Below, one piece after another: positions 52,873 through 61,705 of a stretch of 64,000 bases of DNA. The DNA lies in assembly GCA_000245075.1 (NCBI GenBank), contig JH599920.1:19684-83683 (forward strand). The letters run 5' to 3'. A program made the position numbers and the translations under genes. The notes beneath the pieces were generated by a model. It was not told the DNA's origin. It saw nothing but the letters and a program-made list of their open reading frames with translations, and did not search any database. Position 1 is the first letter of the stretch, and every line of letters begins with the position of its first letter. This DNA comes from Acetobacteraceae bacterium AT-5844. Lineage in GTDB: Bacteria > Pseudomonadota > Alphaproteobacteria > Acetobacterales > Acetobacteraceae.

Positions 52873-54312
52873 ATGGCGGTGCAGGAGATGACGCCGGAGA
52901 TCGTGCTGTCCCGGCAGGCGGCAGCGCTGGACCGACGGCGGCCTTGGGAAAGCGTCTGGCGCGAATGCTACGACCACGTGCTGGCGACGACGCCCGGCAC
53001 GGGCGGGCCGATGTTGTATGACGCGACGGCGGCGGATGCGGCGGAACAGCTTTCCGCCAGCCTGTTGGCCGAGCTGACGCCACCCTGGTCCCGCTGGTTC
53101 GGCCTGGCGCCGAGCCGGGCTCTGGAGCAGGGACCGGAGGCCGCTGCTGCCGCGGCTGTGTTGGAAGATGCGGCGGAGGTGCTGCAAGGGCATCTGGACC
53201 GCTCCAACTTCGCGCTGGAAATGCATCAGGCGTTTCTGGATCTCGTCGTGGCGGGAACCGGCGTGCTGCTGGTGGAAGAAGCGCCGCCTGGCGAGAACAG
53301 CGCGCTTCGCTTCACCGCGGTGCCGCTGACTCAGGCGGTGCTGGAGGAAGGCGCGAGCGGCAGGCTGGACACGATTTACCGAGCCACTGTGCTGGATGTT
53401 CCGGGAATCATGCGCCGGTACCCTGGAGCGGTGATGCCGGAGGGTATCGAACCGCAGGAGGAGGGAGCGCCGGCACGCCTGCGCGTGGTTGAGGCTGTGT
53501 GGCCCGATGGCCATGGCGGCTGCAACTTCCTGGCGGTGCTTGACCACGACGGGCGTGCGGTGCCGCTGGCATCCGGGCGCTTTCTGGACAGCCCGTTCAT
53601 CGCCTTCCGTTGGCTGAAGGCGCCCGGCGAGACTTACGGGCGCGGGCCGGTGATGAAGACGCTGCCTGACATCCGCACCGCCAACAAGGTGGTGGAGCTG
53701 GTGTTGAAGAACGCCTCCATCGCCGCGACGGGCATCTGGCAGGCCGAGGATGACGGTGTGCTGAACCCGGCCACAGTGAGGCTGACGCCGGGGGCCATCA
53801 TTCCAAAGGCACCGGGTTCCGCCGGGCTGACTCCGCTGGCGGCACCGGGCAATTTCGATGTCTCGCAGCTGGTGCTGGATGATTTGCGCAAGCGCATTCG
53901 GAGCGCATTGCTGGCGGACAGGCTCAATGCACCGCAGGACGCGCGCATGACGGCGACAGAGGTGCTGGAGCGCAGTGCGCAAACGGCGCGGTTGCTGGGT
54001 GCGACCTATGGCCGGTTGCAGGCGGAACTGCTGACACCGCTGATTGCGCGCTGCCTTTCGATCCTGCGCCGCCGCGGCGAAGTGCCGCCGGTGCTGCTGG
54101 ATGGCCGCGAGGTGCGGCTGACCTATCAATCGCCGCTGGCGCGCGTCCAGGGACGTGCGGATGCTGCGAATACCCTGTTGTTCCTGCAGGCAGTGTCGGC
54201 GCTGGGGGCTGAGGCCACCGCGCAGATCGACGTTGCCGCGGCAACCCGACACCTGGCCCGCGCGCTGGCTGCGCCGGCCGGGGTTTTGAATTCCACCGCC
54301 ACCGAGGAGTGA
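52873..54312 (+). CDS. Phage portal (head-to-tail connector) protein
   Basis: Dodecameric portal of 479 residues, the DNA-entry vertex, of the T7 gp8 type. Recognisable parts are RRRPWESVWRECYDHVLATT, LSASLLAELTPPWSRWFGL, the AFRWLKAPGETYGRGPVMK region and the C-terminal LLGATYGRLQAELLTPLIARC. T7 gp8 is 536 residues, so this is slightly short but apparently complete. The stop overlaps the region before the scaffold gene; spacing to the next ATG is 8 bp. Confidence 0.9.
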   Translation: MAVQEMTPEIVLSRQAAALDRRRPWESVWRECYDHVLATTPGTGGPMLYDATAADAAEQLSASLLAELTPPWSRWFGLAPSRALEQGPEAAAAAAVLEDAAEVLQGHLDRSNFALEMHQAFLDLVVAGTGVLLVEEAPPGENSALRFTAVPLTQAVLEEGASGRLDTIYRATVLDVPGIMRRYPGAVMPEGIEPQEEGAPARLRVVEAVWPDGHGGCNFLAVLDHDGRAVPLASGRFLDSPFIAFRWLKAPGETYGRGPVMKTLPDIRTANKVVELVLKNASIAATGIWQAEDDGVLNPATVRLTPGAIIPKAPGSAGLTPLAAPGNFDVSQLVLDDLRKRIRSALLADRLNAPQDARMTATEVLERSAQTARLLGATYGRLQAELLTPLIARCLSILRRRGEVPPVLLDGREVRLTYQSPLARVQGRADAANTLLFLQAVSALGAEATAQIDVAAATRHLARALAAPAGVLNSTATEE

Positions 54313-54320
54313 CGAAGCGC

Positions 54321-55058
54321 ATGTCCGAAAATCTGCTCGACGCCGCGATGGAAGCGCGTGGCGGCGATGCCGCCATCCGGCCGGAGGATGTGCCGGAGAA
54401 GTTCTGGGACACCGAGACGAAGGCGCTGCGCGTCGAGGCCCTTCTGAAATCCTATAAGGAGCTGGAGAGGCGGCTTTCCCAGCGCATGGCCCCGCCTGGC
54501 CCCGATGCGCCGGATGAAGAGAAGCAGCGCTTCCGCCGTGCGATCGGCGTGCCCGACTCGCCCGAGGAATACGCCGTGCAGGCCAAGCACGAGATGTGCG
54601 GGCCGGATGCCGAGGTGAACAAGCGGCTGCATGAGGCCGGCTTCACCTGCGCGCAGGTTCAGCTGGTTTATGACCTCGCAGCGGAACGGCTTCTGCCATT
54701 GATCGCCGAGGCGGCGGCTGATTACGAGGCGCAGAAGCAGGCGGCGAAGTTGGCTGAGTCGCTGGGCGGTGAAGCGCAGTTCCGTCGTCTGGCTCCGCAG
54801 ATTGCGGCCTGGGGCAAGGCGAATTTGCCACCGCAGGTGTTTACCGCGCTATCGACCACCGCCGAGGGCGTGATGGCGCTGCATGCCATGATGGCCAAGG
54901 GTGAGCCGAGCCTGGCGCGCGAGGCGGAGCCGGCCGAAGGGCTGGACGAGAAGGCGCTGCGCAAGATGATGCGCGACCCGCGGTACTGGCGCACCCGGGA
55001 GCCGGAATACGTCAAACGCGTGAGCGACGGCTTCAAGCGCCTGTTTGGCAACGGCTGA
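54321..55058 (+). CDS. Phage capsid assembly scaffolding protein (candidate)
   Basis: Acidic, mostly helical protein of 245 residues placed between portal and capsid, where podoviruses encode their scaffold (T7 gp9). It starts MSENLLDAAMEARG and has charged helices with coiled-coil character (ALLKSYKELERRLSQRM, EEKQRFRRAIGVPDSPEEY). The C-terminus is basic (RVSDGFKRLFGNG), as needed to bind capsid. The ATG at 54321 has GAGGAG 11 bases upstream; a GTG at 54309 is an alternative. Identity rests on position and composition. Confidence 0.8.
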   Translation: MSENLLDAAMEARGGDAAIRPEDVPEKFWDTETKALRVEALLKSYKELERRLSQRMAPPGPDAPDEEKQRFRRAIGVPDSPEEYAVQAKHEMCGPDAEVNKRLHEAGFTCAQVQLVYDLAAERLLPLIAEAAADYEAQKQAAKLAESLGGEAQFRRLAPQIAAWGKANLPPQVFTALSTTAEGVMALHAMMAKGEPSLAREAEPAEGLDEKALRKMMRDPRYWRTREPEYVKRVSDGFKRLFGNG

Positions 55059-55206
55059 CGCCGGGGCCTCTCCACTTTCTCCATTTCCGCCACGCCTAAC
55101 CCGCTTCGCCGGGCGCGTTGGCGCGCGCGCACCCCATGGCGCCTGAGGGCCCAACCGTGGAGTGCGCGCAGTTCCCACAAATCCTTCCTATCGCAAGGAC
55201 AAACGC

Positions 55207-56043
55207 ATGTCTGCCACCATTGACCAGGTTTTCGCGAAGCAGTTCGAGTCCGAGGTTCATGAGGCCTATCAGCGCCAGGGCAGCAAGCTGCGCCCGACCG
55301 TGCGCAGCAAGGCCGGCGTGCGCGGCGCCTCCACCGTGTTTCCGATTGTGGGCCGCGGTACGGCGGCGGCCAAGGCCCGCAACGGCACGGTGCCGGTGAT
55401 GAACCTGGAGCATTCCAATGTCGAATGCTTCCTGCAGGACTACTATGCCGGTGAGTGGATCGACCGCCTGGACGAGCTGAAGACGAATATCGATGAGCGG
55501 GCGGTGGTTGCGAATGCCGGCGCCTATGCGCTGGGCCGCAAGACGGATGAGCTGATTATTGCTGCCCTGGACGCGGGCACCCGTGAGGCGGTGGGTACCG
55601 CTGCCGGTACGACCGACACGGATGGGCTGACCAAGGCCAAGGTTCTGATGGCCTTCGAAATGCTAGGGGCCGCGGATGTTGCGGATGATGGCAACCGTTT
55701 TGCCATCGTTGGTTGGAAGCAGTGGAGCGAGCTGCTGCAGATCGAGGAATTCGCCAACACCCAGTATGTGGGTGACGACGAGCTGCCGTGGAAGGGCACC
55801 CAGGCCAAGCGCTGGCTGGGGGCCACCTGGATGCCGCATTCCGGCCTGACCAAGAGCGGCAATCTGCGCTTCTGCTACTTCTATCATAAGACCGCCATTG
55901 GCCATGCGGTGGCGCAGGAAGTCTCCACGGATATCACCTGGCACGGTGACCGGGCGGCTTACTTCGTCAACAATATGATGAGCCAGGGCGCCGTTCTCGT
56001 GGACGAGACCGGTGTCGTGCGGATGCGCGCCTTCGAGGCGTAA
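55207..56043 (+). CDS. Major capsid protein
   Basis: Protein of 278 residues in the position of T7 gp10, with features of podovirus capsid proteins: SATIDQVFAKQFESEVHEAYQ at the N-terminus, VFPIVGRGTAAAKARNG, DERAVVANAGAYALGRKTDELI and a late YYHKTAIGHAVAQEV-like FYHKTAIGHAVAQEVS. AAGGA precedes the ATG at 55207; the frame extends upstream but homology begins at MSATIDQ. A 148-bp gap upstream and a strong hairpin downstream set it apart, as expected for the most abundant virion protein. Confidence 0.88.
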   Translation: MSATIDQVFAKQFESEVHEAYQRQGSKLRPTVRSKAGVRGASTVFPIVGRGTAAAKARNGTVPVMNLEHSNVECFLQDYYAGEWIDRLDELKTNIDERAVVANAGAYALGRKTDELIIAALDAGTREAVGTAAGTTDTDGLTKAKVLMAFEMLGAADVADDGNRFAIVGWKQWSELLQIEEFANTQYVGDDELPWKGTQAKRWLGATWMPHSGLTKSGNLRFCYFYHKTAIGHAVAQEVSTDITWHGDRAAYFVNNMMSQGAVLVDETGVVRMRAFEA

Positions 56044-56050
56044 CAGCGAG

Positions 56051-56076
56051 GCGGCCGGTGGGATACCGCCGGCCGC
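56051..56076 (+). terminator. Hairpin after the capsid gene
   Basis: Perfect 8-bp GC stem (56051-56058 with 56069-56076), 8 bases after the capsid stop, with further pairing in the loop and a TTCCTCATT tail. Its place matches the partial terminator that follows the capsid gene of T7, which makes capsid mRNA more abundant than tail mRNA. Confidence 0.6.
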
Positions 56077-56112
56077 TTCCTCATTCCCATTTGCCGCACA
56101 GGAGATTATCGG

Positions 56113-56682
56113 ATGGCGCTCTCCGCCCTCGTCCTTTGCTCGCGCGCCCTGTTGAAGATCGGTGCGCAGCCTGTCGCTTCCTTTGAGGAAGGCACCGCCG
56201 AGGCGGAGGTGGCGGCCAATCTGTATCCCTCCGTGCGGGATGCGATGCTGTCCTCGCATCCTTGGAGCTTCGCCCTCGGACAGATGGATCTGCCGCGGCT
56301 GGCAGCAGCCCCGCATGCCGATTATGCCTATGCGTACCAGCTTCCGGCGGACTTCCTGCGTGTGCTTTCCGCCGGAAGTGGCGGGTCGGGGCGCGGCTTG
56401 CTGTACCGGCTGCATGAGCAACGGCTGCATGCGAATGCGCCGCAGGTAACGCTGACTTATGTGTTCAGGCCGCAGGAGAGCGAATTTCCTCCCTTCTTTG
56501 CTTCCGCACTGGTGACAAGGCTGGCCGCGGAGTTCTGCATTCCGCTTACGGAAAGTACCTCCCGTGCCGAGATGTTGCACCGCCTGGCAGAAGCGGAGTT
56601 CCGCAACGCACGCCGGACCGACAGCCAGCAGGATACGGCAAAGGCGGTCGAGGATTTTCCGCTGATCATGGCGCGGGGGTGA
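56113..56682 (+). CDS. Tail tubular protein A (T7 gp11-like adaptor)
   Basis: Protein of 189 residues that joins portal to nozzle. It has the family start MALSALVLCSRALLKIGAQP, then YPSVRDAMLSSHPWSFAL and the QLPADFLRVLSAG region with the late FASALVTRLAAEFCIPLTES helix. Length and position (between capsid and gp12-like gene) fit T7 gp11 (196 residues). AGGAG precedes the ATG. It is 3 bp from the next gene. Confidence 0.87.
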   Translation: MALSALVLCSRALLKIGAQPVASFEEGTAEAEVAANLYPSVRDAMLSSHPWSFALGQMDLPRLAAAPHADYAYAYQLPADFLRVLSAGSGGSGRGLLYRLHEQRLHANAPQVTLTYVFRPQESEFPPFFASALVTRLAAEFCIPLTESTSRAEMLHRLAEAEFRNARRTDSQQDTAKAVEDFPLIMARG

Positions 56683-56685
56683 ACC

Positions 56686-58566
56686 ATGGCAATGGGCCGT
56701 AGCGTCAAGACCAGCTTCACCGCAGGAGAACTCGGCGACGAGCTTCTGGGCCGGGCCGATCTGCGTGCCTTCGAGAATGGCGCGCGGCGGTTGCGGAATG
56801 TGTTCATTCAGCCGACGGGCGGCGTGACGCGCCGGCCGGGGCTTCGTCATGTAGCGATGCTGCCGGGCGAGGCCAAACTCGTCGCCTTTGAGTTCAATAC
56901 CCAGCAGACCTATCTGCTGTCACTGAGCCACCACCTGCTACAGGTGTTCATGGGCGAGGCTCTGGTGGCCCAGCTACCGGCACCGTGGACAGCCGCGATG
57001 CTGGGCAACATCGCATACACGCAAAGTGCGGATACGCTGCTGCTGGTGCATCCGGACATGCGGCCACAGCGTGTTACGCGCAGCAGCCATACCGACTGGT
57101 CGATCGGTGAATGGGGGTTTAGTGCCGAGCCTTTTCACAGATTCGCACCTGGGGGCGTTGCGCTCGAAGCGAGTGGTACAAGCGGCTCTGTGACCTTGAC
57201 GGCCAGCGCGCCTGTGTTTCGGCCTGGCCATATTGGCGCGCGGCTGCGGATTGGTACGCGGAAGGTCGTTGTCACGAGCTTTAACTCCGAAACCTCCGTC
57301 TCGGCGCGTACGGAGGATGTGCTGGATGCGGCCGCGGCCACCGCCGACTGGGATGAGGCTGCGTTCAGCGTCGCGCGGGGCTGGCCGGTGACAGTGTGTT
57401 TTCATCAGGACCGGCTGGTTGTGGGTGGATCGCGTGACCTGCCGAATCGGCTATGGCTCTCCCGGTCCGGAGACCTGTTCAATTTCGACCTTGGTGAAGG
57501 GCTGGACGATCAGGCGATCGAATTCGGCTTGCTCTCCGATCAGGTGAACGCCATTCGCGCCGTCTTCTCGGGTCGGCATCTCCAGGTCTTCACCTCCGGC
57601 GCTGAGTGGATGGTGACCGGCGATCCGATGACGCCGGCCTCCATTCAGCTTCACCGCCAGACGCGGATTGGCTCGGCCACGACGCGAATTGTGCAGCCGG
57701 TGGATGTCGATGGCAGCACGATCTTTGTCGCGCGTTCCGGCCAGGCGGTGCATGAATACGCATACACCGATGTACAGCAGGCCTATCAGGCGAATGATCT
57801 GGCGCTGGTGGCACGGCATCTGGTTCAGACGCCCGTGTCCATGGCCTATGACCAGACGCGGCGGTTGCTACATGTCGTTATGGAAGGCGGGTGGCTGGCG
57901 ACGCTGACGCTGTACCGCACCGAACAGGTAACGGCATGGACGCGGCAGGACACGCAGGGCCGTTTCGCGGCGATTGCCGAGATCGACGGCGTGATCTGGC
58001 TTGTCGTCGAGAGGTTGGGCGGATTCCGGCTTGAACGGTTTGATGATGCGCTTTGCGTCGATGCGGGGCTCTCCGGCCAGGACACAGTGCCGAAGACACG
58101 CTGGAGCGGAGTGGATCATTTGCCCGGGGCCATTGTCCAGGTTGTCGGAGACGGGGCACCGCGCGGCCTGGTGCCCGTCGTCATCGGCACTGTGACGCTT
58201 GATGAGGCGGCGGAGCGCCTTCAGGTCGGCCTTGGCTACAGCCATGTGGTCGAGCCTCTGCCGCCGCAGCTTCTTTCCGCCGGTAGCGCGCGCACCGGGC
58301 CCTTGCGGTTGGTAGCGGCGACATTCCGCGTTCTGGAGACGGCCTCGCTGAGCGTCGATCTCGGACGTGGGGCTGCGCCGGTGCCATTTCGGCGGCTCGA
58401 TACGCCGATGCTGGATACGGGACCGCCTCGCTTCACCGGAGACGTGACCCTGCGTGGGCTTGGCTGGCGGCGGGACACGCTTCAGCCCCTGTGGCGCATC
58501 GAAGGCGACACTCCGCTGCCGATGACGCTCCTATCCGTGACCACAGAAACCAGGATGACCGATTGA
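56686..58566 (+). CDS. Tail tubular protein B (T7 gp12-like nozzle)
   Basis: Protein of 626 residues forming the tail nozzle. The N-terminus has the usual podovirus nozzle pattern SFTAGELGDELLGRADL, GARRLRNVFIQPTGGVTRRPG, followed by beta-rich sequence including RLVVGGSRDLPNRLWLSRSG and QVFTSGAEWMVTG. T7 gp12 is 794 residues, so this is the shorter form found in many other podoviruses. It follows gp11-like directly and its stop overlaps the next start by one base. Confidence 0.85.
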   Translation: MAMGRSVKTSFTAGELGDELLGRADLRAFENGARRLRNVFIQPTGGVTRRPGLRHVAMLPGEAKLVAFEFNTQQTYLLSLSHHLLQVFMGEALVAQLPAPWTAAMLGNIAYTQSADTLLLVHPDMRPQRVTRSSHTDWSIGEWGFSAEPFHRFAPGGVALEASGTSGSVTLTASAPVFRPGHIGARLRIGTRKVVVTSFNSETSVSARTEDVLDAAAATADWDEAAFSVARGWPVTVCFHQDRLVVGGSRDLPNRLWLSRSGDLFNFDLGEGLDDQAIEFGLLSDQVNAIRAVFSGRHLQVFTSGAEWMVTGDPMTPASIQLHRQTRIGSATTRIVQPVDVDGSTIFVARSGQAVHEYAYTDVQQAYQANDLALVARHLVQTPVSMAYDQTRRLLHVVMEGGWLATLTLYRTEQVTAWTRQDTQGRFAAIAEIDGVIWLVVERLGGFRLERFDDALCVDAGLSGQDTVPKTRWSGVDHLPGAIVQVVGDGAPRGLVPVVIGTVTLDEAAERLQVGLGYSHVVEPLPPQLLSAGSARTGPLRLVAATFRVLETASLSVDLGRGAAPVPFRRLDTPMLDTGPPRFTGDVTLRGLGWRRDTLQPLWRIEGDTPLPMTLLSVTTETRMTD

Positions 58567-59006
58567 TGGCGCAACTCGCTCCCATCGCTGCCGTCGCCGG
58601 CACCGCCGCTTCGCTTTATGGCACCGTGCGGCAGGGGCAGCAGCAAGCTGCGACAGCTAAGGCACAGGCCCAGCAGCAACAGCAAGCTCTGGACGCGCGC
58701 CAGCAACAACTCGCAACTGCTCAGGCTGCGGAGGAGCGGGCGAGGCAGGACAGGCTGGACCGCACAGTGGCTTCCACACGCGCTCGCCTGGCGGCGTCTG
58801 GCGTGAGCCCGGACCAGGGTTCCGCGGGCGCCATCACGGCGGGGCTGGCGCAGGATGCGGCTGAGGCTGCCGCCGAGAGCGATGAGAACTATGCCGCGCG
58901 CATGGCCTCGGGGCGGAGCAGCTTGCTGAACGCGGATGGCTCCCTGACCACCTGGCTTCGCGCTGGAAACAGCTTCGGCAGCGCGGTGCGCAACTTGCTC
59001 GATTGA
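58566..59006 (+). CDS. Internal-virion-like protein
   Basis: Protein of 146 residues: a short hydrophobic N-terminus (LAPIAAVAGTAASLYG), then a Gln/Ala-rich coiled coil (QQAATAKAQAQQQQQALDAR and following RQDRLDRTVASTR) and a C-terminal SGRSSLLNADGSLTTWLRAG. This fits small internal virion or ejection proteins like T7 gp14 (196 residues), which forms a pore in the outer membrane. The ATG overlaps the previous stop (TGATG). No gp15 or gp16 equivalents follow. Confidence 0.75.
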   Translation: MAQLAPIAAVAGTAASLYGTVRQGQQQAATAKAQAQQQQQALDARQQQLATAQAAEERARQDRLDRTVASTRARLAASGVSPDQGSAGAITAGLAQDAAEAAAESDENYAARMASGRSSLLNADGSLTTWLRAGNSFGSAVRNLLD

Positions 59007-59048
59007 GGCTGGCGCCTCTTCACACCCCCTTCCGCACGAGAGATCCGA

Positions 59049-61391
59049 ATGGCCGAGCATATCCGCATCGGTGACGTCTCGCCGCGTGTGCATTACGCGA
59101 CAGATGGCACCCAGACAGTCTTCGTCTACCCCTTTCCCATCTTCAAGATGGCCGACCTGGAGGTTCGTCTGGATGGGATGGTGCTGACCAGTGGCTTCAC
59201 GATCCACGGGGCGGGATCATCCGAGGGTGGCAGCGTTGCCTTCGCCACGGCACCGGCCGCCGGCCAGGTTGTGGCGCTGCGCCGGCGCCTCGTGATCTCG
59301 CGCACCAGCGATTTCCAGCCCAATGGCGTGCTGCGCGCAAATACGCTGAATGATGATCTCGATCATCAGGTAGCCGCGCTGCAGGATTTCCGGGATGACC
59401 TGAACAGCACGCTGCGCGCCAATCCGGGCGAGGTGCCCACTGGGCTGGTGCTGCCTGAGCGGGCAGGGCGGGCCAATCGGGTTCTTGGCTTTGACAGCCT
59501 TGGCAATGTGACGGCCTATGCGCGTGAAGAGGGCACATTGCGCGTGCCGTTCCGCGGCGCGATTCCGAGGACCATTTCCGACAAGCTGGCGGAGGTTCTC
59601 TCGGCCCGGGATTTCGGTGCGACCGGCGATGGCGTTACCGATGACGGACCGGCGCTGCAGGCCGCGATGAATGCGGCGGCCTCTGCGGGCAAGATGCTTG
59701 AGATCGGCGAGGGCCTCTTCCGCTCCACCATGCCGCTTCTGCTGGCAGGGGGAGCAGCAGGGCTCACCATGCGGGGCAGCATTGTCTATGCCGGTGCGGG
59801 TGGCGTGCCGGCGCTGACGCTCGGCGATGGTGCGGCGGAGCGTAATGCCAGCAAGCTCTATCAGGGGCTGCGTGTGGTACGCGAGACGATCTCCAGCTGG
59901 CTGGATGAGAATGACATCGGCATCCTGCTCCGTAACCTGGATGCCTCGGTCGTCGAGATTCGCCAGGTTGAAGGGTTTACGATCGGTTTGCGGACCGAAG
60001 GCGTGGAACGTGGTTTCGAGGACAGCGTGCTGCATCTCGGCCGTATCGTGAACAATCGTATCGGCCTTGATATCCGGACGGTTACAGCGGCAGCCTGGAA
60101 TAACAGCATTCGCTATGTTGGCGGCCATTTCGCCAACGCCTCCGGCACGCACCCCACGCTCGATCGCTTCGGAGTGCGCTTCTCCTGCGTGCCGGGTGCC
60201 TATCCACGGCATAATGCGCATTTCTTCATCGGGCCGGCTTTCGAGTTGCAGCGGCAAGGTACACCCGGTGCTGTGGCGGCGATTCCGTTTCTGCTGGAGG
60301 CGGGGGATGAGCGCGGGATCATCGCGCGTGGCATTCGGATGGAGCAGTGCAGCCCGTTCGTCGCCCGGCATGCCGGTGGCGCGAATGACTGCATTTACGA
60401 AGTCTCTTATGTCGGAACCTATGCCTTTACCGGTGCTGGTATCGAATATACCGGGGCGGCTACGCGCGCGGGCGGCACCGTGGTCCCGCTTCATCAGGCT
60501 GCGGCGGCGCAGGGTGCGCCTCGTCTGATAGCGGCGGCGGAGAATGTGCGGCAGCGTGCTTTTCGCCAGACCATCGATACGACCAATGGCGTGGGCTTCG
60601 AGCAGATGGCGGTACTGTCCGGAAATCCTTCCGGCCCGCCGACAACCTTGTCCGGATTCGCTTTTGCCGGCCTTTCACTGCTGACGCTGAATGCGGATAG
60701 CGTAGGCCTGCCCACCAGCCGTGCCTTGGCCTTTGTCGTCGATGCGAGCGAGTGCAAGGAGTTCTTTATCGCGGCGGAAGGCAGCGAGCTCCGGCCTGTG
60801 GTCATGCAGTTCGACGCCGGGGAGAACGTTCTCGATCAATCAAGCCCTGTCCTGTTCTCGAACATGAATGCTGCCTGGGCTGGCAGTCCGTCCTTCTTCT
60901 GGGAAGGCAATGCTGACCTGGACAGCCTGGTGGGAGGACTCGCGATCAACCGGCTGCAACGCGTTACCTTGCATGCCAACACGCGCTACGCCGCCATAGG
61001 TGCGCGCGGCGGCACGGCCAGCGCCATTCTGAAAGCGTTGCGCCTTTACTGCGCGCCTCTCTACGCCCCCGCGCTGATCTACGGAGGAAGCCGGAAATGG
61101 GGTGTGCGTGAATATACGGTCACCGATACCGGATGGACGGTTCCGGCCCTGGCCGCGGGAGCTACGGCCACACACGATGTCGCCTTCCCCGGTGTAAGAC
61201 AGGGCGACTTCGTGCAGGCGTCCTTCGTCAAGGCCTCGGGATTTCAGAATGGAGGAGTCGTGTTTCATGCCAGTGTGGGCGGCACGGTAAGTGCCGACCA
61301 GGTGCGGGTGACGGCCCAGAACGTCAGCGGCAGCGGCGTTACTGTTGATGCCGGCACGCTCTACGTTCGTGCAACCAAGCCGAGGATCTGA
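59049..61391 (+). CDS. Tailspike with T7-type N-terminal domain and pectate-lyase-like beta-helix
   Basis: Receptor-binding protein of 780 residues. Residues 1-150 match the T7 tail-fibre anchor (HYATDGTQTVFVYPFPIFKM, ALRRRLVISRTSDF, NTLNDDLDHQVAALQD). From about residue 186 the pectate-lyase-type motif SARDFGATGDGVTDDGPAL opens a right-handed beta-helix, as in depolymerase tailspikes that digest capsule or LPS O-antigen. The C-terminal 200 residues are beta-rich and may trimerise. Its target is likely a host surface glycan; which one cannot be read. It ends 2 bp before the small next gene. Confidence 0.87.
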   Translation: MAEHIRIGDVSPRVHYATDGTQTVFVYPFPIFKMADLEVRLDGMVLTSGFTIHGAGSSEGGSVAFATAPAAGQVVALRRRLVISRTSDFQPNGVLRANTLNDDLDHQVAALQDFRDDLNSTLRANPGEVPTGLVLPERAGRANRVLGFDSLGNVTAYAREEGTLRVPFRGAIPRTISDKLAEVLSARDFGATGDGVTDDGPALQAAMNAAASAGKMLEIGEGLFRSTMPLLLAGGAAGLTMRGSIVYAGAGGVPALTLGDGAAERNASKLYQGLRVVRETISSWLDENDIGILLRNLDASVVEIRQVEGFTIGLRTEGVERGFEDSVLHLGRIVNNRIGLDIRTVTAAAWNNSIRYVGGHFANASGTHPTLDRFGVRFSCVPGAYPRHNAHFFIGPAFELQRQGTPGAVAAIPFLLEAGDERGIIARGIRMEQCSPFVARHAGGANDCIYEVSYVGTYAFTGAGIEYTGAATRAGGTVVPLHQAAAAQGAPRLIAAAENVRQRAFRQTIDTTNGVGFEQMAVLSGNPSGPPTTLSGFAFAGLSLLTLNADSVGLPTSRALAFVVDASECKEFFIAAEGSELRPVVMQFDAGENVLDQSSPVLFSNMNAAWAGSPSFFWEGNADLDSLVGGLAINRLQRVTLHANTRYAAIGARGGTASAILKALRLYCAPLYAPALIYGGSRKWGVREYTVTDTGWTVPALAAGATATHDVAFPGVRQGDFVQASFVKASGFQNGGVVFHASVGGTVSADQVRVTAQNVSGSGVTVDAGTLYVRATKPRI

Positions 61392-61393
61392 AC

Positions 61394-61705
61394 ATGAAGG
61401 GCATCCCATCGGCTCTTGTGGCCGAGCTGGAGGCGGCGGCGATGCGCGTGGCGGAGGATTATGGTGCCTTCATAGCGCGCGGTCCTGCTCCGGGCACTCA
61501 TGATGACGCCAAGGCCTTCGCTGCGCACCACGCCGCCGCCAAATCGGCGCTGGCGCATCTCGAACATGTTCTGAAGCTTACACGTGCCGCAGGCATAGGG
61601 GAGGAAGTGGCAGGCGTGGCGCATGCCAATGCGCTTCTGGCCCAGGCCCGGGGGGCTCTGGCCGGCGAAGCGGAGGAGGAGGAGGATGACGGAGCCTCCG
61701 GCTGA
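61394..61705 (+). CDS. Small phage protein, candidate small terminase
   Basis: Helical, acidic protein of 103 residues with Ala-rich helices (SALVAELEAAAMRVAEDYG, AKSALAHLEHVLKL) and a Glu/Asp-rich tail (AEEEEDDG). In T7-type genomes the gene just before the large terminase is the small terminase (gp18, 89 residues), so this role is inferred from position and size. It overlaps the large terminase start by 20 bp. Confidence 0.65.
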   Translation: MKGIPSALVAELEAAAMRVAEDYGAFIARGPAPGTHDDAKAFAAHHAAAKSALAHLEHVLKLTRAAGIGEEVAGVAHANALLAQARGALAGEAEEEEDDGASG

